64,000 nt of DNA, from positions 1,561,001 through 1,625,000 of the forward strand of contig NC_015318.1 in the NCBI RefSeq assembly GCF_000194135.1, read 5' to 3'. Positions 24,782 through 33,627 of the stretch are shown in pieces. The DNA comes from Hippea maritima DSM 10411 (GTDB lineage Bacteria; Campylobacterota_A; Desulfurellia; Desulfurellales; Hippeaceae). The translations under genes and the position numbers were made by a program. The notes beneath the pieces are model-generated. The model saw nothing but the letters and a program-made list of their open reading frames with translations. It made no database searches and was not told the origin of the DNA. The first letter of the stretch is position 1; each line of letters begins with the position of its first letter.

Positions 24782-26701
24782 ATGAAAAAAATGTTTATTG
24801 TTTTTTTATTGGTTTTGCTCATACCAATCAGAGCTTACACTGACGTAATAAGTAACTACTTCAACTTTGTTCAGAATAAAAATCTGTCAGGAATAAAACA
24901 ATTACTTTACAACCCAACGCCAGATCGGTTGAAGGTTTACAAAGTGGTATTTGCAGCAGTTAACCAAAGGGTCAACAGTGTAAGAATCAAAAAAACACAA
25001 GTATTTGGAGATAAAGCAATAGTAACGGTGCATGCAAACGTAACGATCTACAATAGATTCAACAAGCGGAGTTTTAACGAGGATAATGACTTGGTCTTCC
25101 TGCTCCAAAAACAGTCTAACAAATGGAAAATAGCGAAAGTAATGCCGCTTGCAGACTTTATACTCAAAAAGAAACTATTAATCGTAAAAAATGCTTTGGA
25201 TAAGATGTCTAATACAAATAAAAATCAAGGAAACAAACAATCAGTAATTTACAACACGGCAGAAGGAGGTGAGAACTTCCTAAACAACAATAAAAATAAT
25301 AATCCATACAAACCAAATAACAACTACACCTATTTAGGCTGCTTCAAAGACCAGGGCGACCCGTTTGGTCTAAGGGGCAGGGATTTGGCTGCATTTGGAT
25401 TCAGAAGCGATAGAATGACACCTAACCTGTGCATGAGGGAGTGTGCAAGAAGAGGCTATAGGTATGCAGGTGTGCAATACAGCGGCTATTGTTTCTGTGG
25501 CAATAGGTACGCAAGATTTGGACGGGCTACAAACTGTAATATGAGATGCACAGGCGACAGTAATAAAATCTGTGGCGGAAGCTGGGCAAATGATGTTTAC
25601 GATGTGTCAGGCCCGAATGTCCCAAGGCTTTATTATAGTAGTGGAGTTGAGCCAAATACCGATAGACCTGGATCTGACTATAAAAACTTCAATCTCCCCT
25701 ATCCGGACTATAGGCTCTGTCAAAACGCTTGCAATAAAGACCCACAGTGTAAGGCATGGACGTATGTAAAACCATACACAATCCAAGGGGCTTATGCCAG
25801 ATGCTGGCTTAAAAACGCCATACCAAATCCAGTCAAAAGAAATTGTTGTATATCTGGCATAAAACACAACACTGCAGAGACTACAAAAACATTTAAATAT
25901 CCAAAGATAAACGGATATAGGCTTGATTGGTGTAGATTATGGGCTCAAGATTGCGGCAAAGGTGCTGCAGATGAATTCTGTAAGAAAATGGGGTTTAAAA
26001 GGGCAATATCATTTGAAGAAGACTACGACATTGGTGCAAAATCCCCTACATATGTGATTGACGACGGTAAAATTTGCAATCAGGGTTTTTGCGATGGGTT
26101 TAGATATATAACATGTGCCGGGAAAAACCAGACTGCAAAGACAACTATAAAAAATAAAGCAAACACTCAAAATAGAGCTACAACATCAATAAATTGCAAA
26201 GATGCTTATAGAGAATTTGTAAAATCTTATAATAGGGTTGTTGGGCTAATGAGCGCAGGTAAATCCAATACGCCTGAGGCCAAAAGTGCATATGCTGAAT
26301 ATAAAATAGCCCGAGAGAAATACTATTCATGTAAAAATAAAAAAAACAACCAGACTCCACACTATAGCATAGACAAATGTGCTGTATATCAGGATAAACA
26401 GGATTATATATCAATGCGCTACCCAGAATACCTGAGTGCCAAAAAGCACTATGTAAACCTAACATGCTCGGTTTATATGTTGCCAAAGGGTAGCAGAATT
26501 AAAGCAGAATGGTACTATGTTACACCAAACCAGGATTACCTAATAGGACAAAAAACCGTTACAGTTAATAGAACCTCACCAAAAGATAAATATGTTAATT
26601 TTAGAATTGAAAACAACAAAGAATGGCCGGCTGGTTTGTATAGAGTGAGAATAATGCTAAATGGCAAAGAGATTGATGTAATTTCATTCAAAGTTAGATA
26701 A
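24782..26701 (+). CDS. Exported protein with NTF2-like, WSC, PAN/Apple-like and Cys-rich domains (639 aa)
   Basis: Signal peptide [19 protein letters not shown], start ATG 24782 with AGGAGAG upstream. Residues about 22-125 look like an NTF2/SnoaL-like domain (tentative). A low-complexity Asn/Lys linker follows (about 140-182). Residues 184-275 are a WSC domain with all eight cysteines: [42 protein letters not shown] and KICGGSW. About 283-363 resembles a PAN/Apple domain ([32 protein letters not shown]). About 378-446 is another Cys module ([30 protein letters not shown]). About 530-639 is an Ig-like C-terminal domain ([15 protein letters not shown]). WSC and PAN modules bind carbohydrate or protein, so a surface adhesin or glycan-binding role is likely. 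WSC is well supported, PAN less so. Confidence 0.85.
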   Translation: MKKMFIVFLLVLLIPIRAYTDVISNYFNFVQNKNLSGIKQLLYNPTPDRLKVYKVVFAAVNQRVNSVRIKKTQVFGDKAIVTVHANVTIYNRFNKRSFNEDNDLVFLLQKQSNKWKIAKVMPLADFILKKKLLIVKNALDKMSNTNKNQGNKQSVIYNTAEGGENFLNNNKNNNPYKPNNNYTYLGCFKDQGDPFGLRGRDLAAFGFRSDRMTPNLCMRECARRGYRYAGVQYSGYCFCGNRYARFGRATNCNMRCTGDSNKICGGSWANDVYDVSGPNVPRLYYSSGVEPNTDRPGSDYKNFNLPYPDYRLCQNACNKDPQCKAWTYVKPYTIQGAYARCWLKNAIPNPVKRNCCISGIKHNTAETTKTFKYPKINGYRLDWCRLWAQDCGKGAADEFCKKMGFKRAISFEEDYDIGAKSPTYVIDDGKICNQGFCDGFRYITCAGKNQTAKTTIKNKANTQNRATTSINCKDAYREFVKSYNRVVGLMSAGKSNTPEAKSAYAEYKIAREKYYSCKNKKNNQTPHYSIDKCAVYQDKQDYISMRYPEYLSAKKHYVNLTCSVYMLPKGSRIKAEWYYVTPNQDYLIGQKTVTVNRTSPKDKYVNFRIENNKEWPAGLYRVRIMLNGKEIDVISFKVR

Positions 26702-26712
26702 ACTTACATTCG

Positions 26713-26758
26713 GGGGCAAGAACAATCTCACCTTGAGCAAGACAACATGCCCCTTTTG
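26713..26758 (+). terminator. Possible terminator between converging genes
   Basis: GGGGCA (26713-26718) pairs with TGCCCC (26749-26754), followed by TTTT; an inner CTCA/TGAG pair lies in the loop. It would end the secreted-protein transcript just before the converging thioredoxin-like gene. The outer stem is short, so support is modest. Confidence 0.4.
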
Positions 26759-26762
26759 CCAA

Positions 26763-27116
26763 TCAACCCTTACCAAAGCCAAATAATTTTTTAATCTTCT
26801 TTATAAACTCTCCAGCCTTCAGGAGTTCTTCAAGCTCTAACTCCACAGCCCTCTTTGATACTGCGCCCATCTCCTTACCCACAACCTCTTTACCATTCAT
26901 AAAATAGGTCAAGGGCGTTGACATTATGTTATACTTTGTGGCAATCTCAGGATTCGAGGAGATATTCAAAACATAAAATTCTATCCCCTTGTCTAAGTAA
27001 TCCTTCTCAATCTGTTTCATCAACTTCTCCATCTGTCTGCAATACGGGCAGTGGTTGCTAACAAACATCAACACATATTTTCCCTTTGTTTCTGGCAATT
27101 CCTTTATGCTTTTCAT
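26763..27116 (-). CDS. Small thioredoxin-fold protein
   Basis: 117-residue thioredoxin-like protein with active site NHCPYC (C23, C26) and the cis-Pro region IMSTPLTYF. The frame extends to 27161, but ATG 27116 (MKSIKELPET) has a GGGAGG ribosome site 7 nt upstream and is preferred. Without the extension there is no signal peptide, so it is probably cytoplasmic; with it, a membrane anchor would exist. The C-terminus is basic (FIKKIKKLFGFGKG). Follows livF by 73 nt on the same strand; a functional link to histidine use is not evident. Confidence 0.8.
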   Translation of the reverse strand: MKSIKELPETKGKYVLMFVSNHCPYCRQMEKLMKQIEKDYLDKGIEFYVLNISSNPEIATKYNIMSTPLTYFMNGKEVVGKEMGAVSKRAVELELEELLKAGEFIKKIKKLFGFGKG

Positions 27117-27189
27117 AAAAAACCTCCCAAAAATCAATTCCGCCACTATTAGCAATACCAAATTTATAGTAAATTTTACAGGATAATCT

Positions 27190-27906
27190 CTACATGCCTA
27201 AATAAGCCTTCTTTATAAGCGGGTCGTTTAGAATACCGTCTCTGTCTGTCTCCTTTAAAATCTTTCCTAACTCCAGTATGTAAATTCTATCTGCAACCTC
27301 AGAGGCTTTATGGGCATTCTGCTCAGAAAGCAGTATGGTCAGCCCTTCTTTGTGTAATCTATCTATAACATCAAAAACAACATCCACAAGCTTGGGCATC
27401 AAGCCTAAAGAAACCTCATCTACCATAAGTAATTTAGGTTCTCCCATCAGGGCTCTTGCCATTGCAAGCATCTGCCTTTCACCGCCAGAAAGGGTTCCTG
27501 CAGCCTGATTAAGCCTCTCTTTGAGCCTTGGAAATATACCATAAACCCGTTCAAGCCTGCGTTTTATAGTGGTTTTATCCTTCTCTTTATAAGCTCCCAA
27601 CAAAAGATTACCATAAACGCTAATTGAAGGGAAAACCCGTGCACCTTCTGGAACAAAGGATATGCCCATCTTTGCTATTGTATGTGTGGCAAGACCATCT
27701 ATTTTTTTATCCAAGAACAAAATTTCACCCTTTTGTCTTTTTACAAAACCCATAATAGATTTAAGAAGCGTGCTTTTGCCTGCTCCGTTTGCCCCAACTA
27801 TAGCCACGCACTCGCCCTTTTTAACCTCAATAGAAACGCCGTTTATAGCCTTTATCTTGCCATAACTTACATAAAGGTCTCTTATTCTAAGAATACTTCC
27901 TTCCAA
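27190..27906 (-). CDS. ABC transporter ATPase, LivF type
   Basis: 238-residue ATPase of the branched-chain/polar amino acid importer family. Walker A GANGAGKSTLLK, signature LSGGERQMLAMARAL, Walker B KLLMVDEVSLGL and SEQNAHKA switch. Overlaps the LivG-type gene by 20 nt. Last of the transport genes in the leftward hut unit; expected to work with the other four components in histidine or urocanate uptake. Confidence 0.92.
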   Translation of the reverse strand: MEGSILRIRDLYVSYGKIKAINGVSIEVKKGECVAIVGANGAGKSTLLKSIMGFVKRQKGEILFLDKKIDGLATHTIAKMGISFVPEGARVFPSISVYGNLLLGAYKEKDKTTIKRRLERVYGIFPRLKERLNQAAGTLSGGERQMLAMARALMGEPKLLMVDEVSLGLMPKLVDVVFDVIDRLHKEGLTILLSEQNAHKASEVADRIYILELGKILKETDRDGILNDPLIKKAYLGM

Positions 27907-28648
27907 GGTATGCCTCTATCACCTCTTTATTATTTACAACATCAACAGGAGAACCCTCTGCAATCTTCTTGCCATGATTTATAACCATAACCCTTTTACA
28001 CAACTCCATAACTATAGGCATATTGTGTTCTATTACAATAATGCTTAAACCTTCTTGATTCAGTTCTAAAACTAAACCCTTTAGCTCATCTATCTCAGAA
28101 AAACTCAACCCTGAAAACGACTCATCAAGCAGAATAATAGACGGATTTAAAGCAAGAGCCCTTGCTATCTCAAGCCTCCTTTGAAAACCCAATGGAAGCT
28201 GAGAGGCAGGCCTGTCTCTAAACTCATATAAGCCCGTTTTTTTAAGGATAGCATCGATCCTTTTTAAAATGTTTTTATTATGCCATTTTCTGAACACAAC
28301 CAATACATTACTGTAAAACTCAACACCGCAGGCCACGGCCACATTCTCAAGCACCGTCAAGCTCCTAAAAGGTCTTACAACCTGAAAAGTCCTTCCGATG
28401 CCAAGCCTTGCGAGTTTGTGCGGTTTAAATGAGGTAATATCGTTTCCTTTGAAGAATATCTTGCCCCTGGACGGTTTCAAAACACCGCTAATTATATTAA
28501 AAAGCGTGGTTTTGCCGGCTCCATTAGGCCCAACTATGCCAAATATCTCACCTTCTTTTGTGGAAAAATCTATGCCGTCTAAGGCCTTTAGACCACCGAA
28601 TTGCTTGGTTATGCCTACACCTTTGAGAATCTCTTTAGAATTCCCCAT
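27887..28648 (-). CDS. ABC transporter ATPase, LivG type
   Basis: 253 aa. Walker A GPNGAGKTTLFN, ARLGIGRTFQVVRPF (the LivG-specific RTFQ motif), signature LPLGFQRRLEIARAL and Walker B SIILLDESFSGLS. The signature is LPLG instead of LSxG, a small deviation worth noting, as is DES for DEP. Start overlaps the LivM-type gene by 34 nt. Confidence 0.92.
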   Translation of the reverse strand: MGNSKEILKGVGITKQFGGLKALDGIDFSTKEGEIFGIVGPNGAGKTTLFNIISGVLKPSRGKIFFKGNDITSFKPHKLARLGIGRTFQVVRPFRSLTVLENVAVACGVEFYSNVLVVFRKWHNKNILKRIDAILKKTGLYEFRDRPASQLPLGFQRRLEIARALALNPSIILLDESFSGLSFSEIDELKGLVLELNQEGLSIIVIEHNMPIVMELCKRVMVINHGKKIAEGSPVDVVNNKEVIEAYLGRKYS

Positions 28649-29490
28649 ACAAGCCCTCTCTTACCAAAAAATCCATCTGGCTGAAATCTCATCATAAACA
28701 CAAGCAACAAACCATAAAGCAGCATTCTGTAATCATGAATAAATCTAAAAATCTCAGGTAATATAACCAGCAAAACCGAACCAAATATAGGCCCTATTAT
28801 TGTGGCTTCACCGCCAACCATAACCATAGCAAGTATTGTTACAGAAACAGGGAAGGAAAAATCAGCAGCGGATATAAAACTCATAAAACTTGCATACAAA
28901 ACACCGCTAATGCCAGCTATAGCAGAACCGATGGCAAAGGATAAAAGCTTAAACCTAACTGGTGATACAGAATTTACGCTTGCTGCAAGCTCATCATCCT
29001 TGATGGCAAAGCTTGCAAGCCCAGCCCAGGAGCGCTTAAACATATAACTTGCAACTATTGTAATGGCCACAAACCCATACACCATCAACATAAAAGCCGT
29101 GTTTGATATCATTTCACCCTTAAATGTGGGAAACGGAATCCCACCTATACCCATAGCACCGCCGAAATAGTCGGAGCTATTGAATATACCCTGAACTATA
29201 AAGTTTATGCCTATTGTTGTAATAGCAAGGAAATCTTCACTAACCCTTAGACTGGGAAGACCCAAAAATATGCCAACAAGTGTCGTTATAATAACGGCAA
29301 GGACAGAGCTTTCAATAAAGCCAAGCCCGTATTTGGTTGTCAATATGGCAAAGCTATATGCCCCAATCGCCCAAAAGGCCGCATGACCCAACGATATCTG
29401 CCCTGCGTAACCCACGATTATATTTAAACTCAAGGCAAGTATCATGTATATGCCGACTGTTATAGCAAGCGTCACCAAATAACCGCTCAT
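28615..29490 (-). CDS. ABC transporter permease, LivM type
   Basis: 291-residue inner-membrane permease. LSLNIIVGYAGQISLGHAAFWAIGAY near the N-terminus is the classic LivM segment, and GLASFAIKDDELAASV is the cytoplasmic coupling loop. About eight to ten hydrophobic helices. Starts within 4 nt of the LivH-type stop. Confidence 0.93.
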   Translation of the reverse strand: MSGYLVTLAITVGIYMILALSLNIIVGYAGQISLGHAAFWAIGAYSFAILTTKYGLGFIESSVLAVIITTLVGIFLGLPSLRVSEDFLAITTIGINFIVQGIFNSSDYFGGAMGIGGIPFPTFKGEMISNTAFMLMVYGFVAITIVASYMFKRSWAGLASFAIKDDELAASVNSVSPVRFKLLSFAIGSAIAGISGVLYASFMSFISAADFSFPVSVTILAMVMVGGEATIIGPIFGSVLLVILPEIFRFIHDYRMLLYGLLLVFMMRFQPDGFFGKRGLVWGILKRFSKV

Positions 29491-30350
29491 CTTTTAAAAA
29501 TCCCCATTATTCCAGAAGGTTTTATAAGAAGCATAACCACCATGAAGATAAAAGCCAAAGAATCCCTCGGCAGAGGAACATTAAAAACACCGATAGCTAT
29601 GGTCTCCAACAAACCTATAACGATAGCGGCAAAAAATGCACCCCAAATATTGTTCATTCCACCTACAACGATAATGGCAAGCGACTTATAGGCTGGCACA
29701 TCACCCATGGAGGGATAAACAGAGTTAAAATAAGCACCGACAAGCAGTCCCGCAAGACCAGCAAAGGCAGAGGAAAAGGCAAAGGCAAGCATAATCATCC
29801 ATCTTGAATCTATGGAAACACCCTCTGCCATCTCAATATCCTCAGAAACGGCTTTTAAAGCCAAGCCGAAGCGGGTCTTTTGGGTGATAAACCATATCAA
29901 CACTATGCTTATCATACCAACCAACAAAACTACCACCTGTGAACTGCTCAAGATCAAGCTGCCCAGGTGGTATTCACCGGAAAACATAGCAGAAGGGAAG
30001 GATTTTATATAAGGCCCAAAAACCAACCTAATCCCCTCCTCTATACTGATAAACACGCCTATGCTTGCTATCAAAGAAATTATGGGAGAGTTGTTAAGCA
30101 AAGGCATATAAACAAGCTCTTCTATCAAAACGCCAACAACCGCCGATGCTATCATAGAGGCCAAAGCGGCAAGAACGAAACTGTGGCTAAACATAAACAC
30201 ATAAAGACCGGTATAGGCACCAACCACATACACACCAGCGTGCGCCACATGTATAATGCGCAATATTCCATAAACAAGGGCAAGCCCCATGGCTATCAAA
30301 GCATACACGCCACCTATGGTAAGCCCGTTAACAACCTGCTGAAAAAACAC
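29487..30350 (-). CDS. ABC transporter permease, LivH type
   Basis: 287-residue permease beginning VVNGLTIGGVYALIAMGLAL, the canonical LivH N-terminus. LALKAVSEDIEMAEGVSID is the coupling loop. I choose the GTG at 30350 because a GGGGAG ribosome site lies 4 nt upstream; an ATG at 30374 (MLCIRGE) would extend it and overlap hutI more. Embedded in the hut operon directly after hutI. Confidence 0.9.
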   Translation of the reverse strand: MFFQQVVNGLTIGGVYALIAMGLALVYGILRIIHVAHAGVYVVGAYTGLYVFMFSHSFVLAALASMIASAVVGVLIEELVYMPLLNNSPIISLIASIGVFISIEEGIRLVFGPYIKSFPSAMFSGEYHLGSLILSSSQVVVLLVGMISIVLIWFITQKTRFGLALKAVSEDIEMAEGVSIDSRWMIMLAFAFSSAFAGLAGLLVGAYFNSVYPSMGDVPAYKSLAIIVVGGMNNIWGAFFAAIVIGLLETIAIGVFNVPLPRDSLAFIFMVVMLLIKPSGIMGIFKR

Positions 30351-31578
30351 GCTCTCCCCTCTTATACACAGCATAAATCGGATTCACGCCTGCATGATAC
30401 GGTATAAAAAGATAGCTGTTCTCCTTCAACAACACAAAATCGGCCTGTTTACCCACCTCAAGTGATCCAACCAACTTTTCCCTTCCAAGCACATAAGCGC
30501 TGTTTAGCGTTGATGCAACGATAGCCTCCCTCGGTGTAAGTCCCATATTAAGCACAGCCAGTGTAATGGCAAAAGGCATGGATTCTGAATATGAGCTGCC
30601 GGGGTTGAAGTCTGTGGCTAAAGCCACGCCGACTCCGCTATCAACAAGCCTCCTTCCATCGGCAAACTCCTCCTTTAAACTAAACGCCGTTATAGGCAGA
30701 AGCGTTGCCATCGTGCCCGATTGTTTTAAAGCCTCTATGCCGCTTTCTTTTATCTTCAGCAGGTGGTCGCACGAGGAGAGTTTTGTCTTTAAGGCAAGCT
30801 CGCTGCATCCAATAGATGCTATCTCATCTGCATGAATCTTGGCCTTGAGTGAATGTTTTAAGCCTGCCTCAATTATACGCAAGGTCTCCTCAGGCGTATA
30901 AACACCCTCTTCGCAGAAAACATCAACAAACTCAGCCAATTTATGTTCTGCAATATAGGGTATCATCCTTTCAACCACAAGCTTAACATACTCCTCTTTT
31001 TTATCCTTAAACTCCTCAGGTATCGCATGGGCTCCGATGAATGTTGCAGCTATATCCATTGGAGTCTCTTTTTTTGTTAAGGCTATAGCCGTGAGCATCT
31101 TTATCTCGTTTTCAAAATCCAGACCATAGCCGCTTTTTACCTCAAGTGTTGTTGTTCCATACTCAAAGAATGTTTTAATTCTCTTTTTTAGCTCATCTCT
31201 AAGCTGCTCAATCGTTGCAGACCTAAGCCTTTTTACGCTGTTTAGAATTCCACCGCCGGCGTTTAATATCTCCATATAGCTTTTGCCTGCAAGCCTCATG
31301 TCAAACTCTTTTTCCCTTGTTCCAACAAACAAAGCATGTGTATGGGGATCAACAAAACCGGGCAAGACCGCTCTGAAGTTTGCATCAACTATGTTTTTTG
31401 TATCCCTGTGCTTTTTAAACAAATCATCCGTCTTGCCTATATCGACAATAACCCCGTCTTTAACGGCTATAGCACCATCTTCGATAGAGGCAAGCTCATC
31501 CATCCTTTTTAGCGTTTTTGGCTTGCCATCATCTATAGGAGTAAAGATATTGCCCCTTATAAGCAGAAGGTCAACCAT
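30328..31578 (-). CDS. hutI: Imidazolonepropionase
   Basis: Third step of histidine degradation: 4-imidazolone-5-propionate to N-formimino-glutamate. 416-residue amidohydrolase with the metal-binding VDPHTHALFVGTRE near residue 77, KAKIHADEIA, SSCDHLLKI and ATDFNPGSSYSESMP. Family-typical length. Lies 2 nt after hutU and overlaps the LivH-type permease gene. Confidence 0.95.
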   Translation of the reverse strand: MVDLLLIRGNIFTPIDDGKPKTLKRMDELASIEDGAIAVKDGVIVDIGKTDDLFKKHRDTKNIVDANFRAVLPGFVDPHTHALFVGTREKEFDMRLAGKSYMEILNAGGGILNSVKRLRSATIEQLRDELKKRIKTFFEYGTTTLEVKSGYGLDFENEIKMLTAIALTKKETPMDIAATFIGAHAIPEEFKDKKEEYVKLVVERMIPYIAEHKLAEFVDVFCEEGVYTPEETLRIIEAGLKHSLKAKIHADEIASIGCSELALKTKLSSCDHLLKIKESGIEALKQSGTMATLLPITAFSLKEEFADGRRLVDSGVGVALATDFNPGSSYSESMPFAITLAVLNMGLTPREAIVASTLNSAYVLGREKLVGSLEVGKQADFVLLKENSYLFIPYHAGVNPIYAVYKRGERVFSAGC

Positions 31579-31580
31579 TT

Positions 31581-33581
31581 TTATTTTTTCAACCTCTCTT
31601 TTACTACATCGTTTATAAGCTTATCATCGGCCTCTTGAGGCAATGTTATAGCACCGTTTTTGGTTGCATTCCATTCGGTTGATACCTCAATAGCATGCGG
31701 GTTTCTTGCCCAGGCTCTCCTTGATACACCGACCATAACATCCCAATCCAAAGCCCTTTCGATTATCCTATCCACACGCTCAGAGCCATCCAGAACAAGA
31801 CCAAAACCACCGTTTATAGCCTTGCCTATACCAACACCGCCTCCGTTTGAAAGCACAACCATGCTCATACCCCTTGCAGCGTTGCCTGCAAAACAGTGAA
31901 CCGCCATATCAGCCATGATGTTGCTGCCGTCTTTGATGTTTGCCGTTTCCCTAAACGGTGAATCGGTGCCACCGGTGTCGTGGTGATCCCTGCCAAGCAT
32001 TACAGGACCTATCTCACCCTTCCTTATCATCTCATTGAACTTAAGCGCTATCTTTACACGCGTTGATGCATCGGCATACAGAATTCTTGCTTCAGTTCCC
32101 ACAACCAACCTGTTTTGCTCTGCATTTACAATCCAGTGGTGGTTATCCCTATCCTGCATTCTCCTTGTGGGGTCGATAATTTCTGCTGCAGCTTTATCGG
32201 TTTTTATTAAATCCTCATGTTTATGGGATAAACAAACCCACCTAAAAGGACCATAACCATAATCGAAGTAAAGCGGCCCCATAATGTCTTCAACATAGGA
32301 TGGGAAGATAAAGCCCTCATCGGTCGTCTCACCGTTTTTGGCCACCTCTTTCACACCTGCATCGTAAACAGCTTTTAAGAAGCTATTGCCGTAATCCCAG
32401 AAGTATCCTCCCCTTGCATGGAGAACCTTTATTAGTTCAAAGTGCTTCCTTAAGGACTTGTTCACATATTCGACAAATAAAGCGTGGTTTTCCTTGATCA
32501 TCCTGCGTGCTTCATCTAAGGTCAAACCCTGAGGAATATATCCACCATCGTATGGCACATGGCATGAGGTCTGATCGCTTATAAGTTCTGGCTTTATGTT
32601 ATTCTCAACCATATACTCAAGCAGATCAACAACATTGCCGTGATATGCGATTGAGATGGGCTTTTTGTCCTCCAAATACTCACCTGCTATATCGAACGCT
32701 TCTTTTAAGCTATCTGTAACCCTGCTCACCCAGCCCTGGCTCTTTCTCGTCTCTATTCTTGAATAGTCAACCTCAGCTATGATTCCAACACCGCCTGCGA
32801 TCTCTATCGCTTTAGCCTGAGCACCGCTCATGCCACCAAGACCTGAGCTCACAAACAGATGCCCCCTTAAGTCCTGATCCCACGGAACACCCAAAAATAG
32901 CCTTGCAGCATTGAGAATTGTTATGTATGTGCCATGAACTATGCCCTGAGGTCCAATATACATCCAGCCGCCAGCTGTCATCTGGCCATAGTTTGCAACG
33001 CCAAGCTGTGCGGCTATATGCCAATCGTCGGGATTATCAAACATACCCACCATCATGGAGTTTGTGTTTATTACCCTTGGAGCCTCTTTATGAGACGGGA
33101 AAAGACCCAACGGATGACCGCTCATAACAACAAGCGTCTGGTCATCCCTCATAACCTCAAGGTATTTCTTAACCAACCTATATTGCATCCAATTCTGGAA
33201 TACCTGACCAGTCTCACCATAAGTTACAAGCTCATAGGGATACAGCGCGATATCAAAATCCAAATTATTGTCTATCATAACCTGAAAAGCCCTGCCTTCC
33301 AGTGTATTGCCTTCGTATTGATCAATGGGTTTTCCCCAAATCCTGCCGTAAGGCCTGTATCTGTATCCGTAAATTCTCCCTCTTGTTATTAGCTCCTCCA
33401 AAAACTCAGGTGCTATCTTATCGTGCAAATGCTTAGGTATATACCTTAATGCGTTCTTTAAAGCCAATTTTGTCTGATATTCATTTAGATTAAAAAACCT
33501 TGCAGGTGCCCTTCTTATACCTTCAACAAACTGCGGGTATTCCGGTAGCTCATCAGGCAGCGAAACCCTGAAAATCTCCAT
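31581..33581 (-). CDS. hutU: Urocanate hydratase, long form
   Basis: Second step of histidine degradation, urocanate to imidazolonepropionate, using tightly bound NAD as electrophile. FVSSGLGGMSGAQAKA is the NAD-binding loop, SDQTSCHVPYDGGY carries the active-site Cys region, and LGRDHHDTGGTDSPFRET is diagnostic. At 666 aa it belongs to the longer urocanase form rather than the ~555-aa form common in proteobacteria. A GAGGAGG ribosome site precedes the ATG, downstream of a strong intergenic hairpin. Confidence 0.95.
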   Translation of the reverse strand: MEIFRVSLPDELPEYPQFVEGIRRAPARFFNLNEYQTKLALKNALRYIPKHLHDKIAPEFLEELITRGRIYGYRYRPYGRIWGKPIDQYEGNTLEGRAFQVMIDNNLDFDIALYPYELVTYGETGQVFQNWMQYRLVKKYLEVMRDDQTLVVMSGHPLGLFPSHKEAPRVINTNSMMVGMFDNPDDWHIAAQLGVANYGQMTAGGWMYIGPQGIVHGTYITILNAARLFLGVPWDQDLRGHLFVSSGLGGMSGAQAKAIEIAGGVGIIAEVDYSRIETRKSQGWVSRVTDSLKEAFDIAGEYLEDKKPISIAYHGNVVDLLEYMVENNIKPELISDQTSCHVPYDGGYIPQGLTLDEARRMIKENHALFVEYVNKSLRKHFELIKVLHARGGYFWDYGNSFLKAVYDAGVKEVAKNGETTDEGFIFPSYVEDIMGPLYFDYGYGPFRWVCLSHKHEDLIKTDKAAAEIIDPTRRMQDRDNHHWIVNAEQNRLVVGTEARILYADASTRVKIALKFNEMIRKGEIGPVMLGRDHHDTGGTDSPFRETANIKDGSNIMADMAVHCFAGNAARGMSMVVLSNGGGVGIGKAINGGFGLVLDGSERVDRIIERALDWDVMVGVSRRAWARNPHAIEVSTEWNATKNGAITLPQEADDKLINDVVKERLKK

Positions 33582-33599
33582 AACATCCTCCTCTTTTAT

Positions 33600-33627
33600 T
33601 TAAAGAGGGGGGCAAGCCCCTCTTTAA
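33600..33627 (-). promoter_or_regulatory. Intercistronic stem-loop between the binding-protein gene and hutU
   Basis: TTAAAGAGGGG (33600-33610) and CCCCTCTTTAA (33617-33627) form an 11-bp perfect stem around a 6-nt loop. It includes the binding-protein stop codon. On the coding (minus) strand it is followed by AATAAAAGAGG, not a U run, so it is unlikely to terminate well. Such hairpins after periplasmic binding-protein genes often protect the upstream mRNA and allow higher expression; that role is inference. Confidence 0.6.

Noticed and set aside
29967-30407. 146-codon rightward frame over the LivH-type permease and hutI
   Set aside because: Antisense to two clear genes; translation is rich in His, Lys and Tyr as expected from reverse reading.
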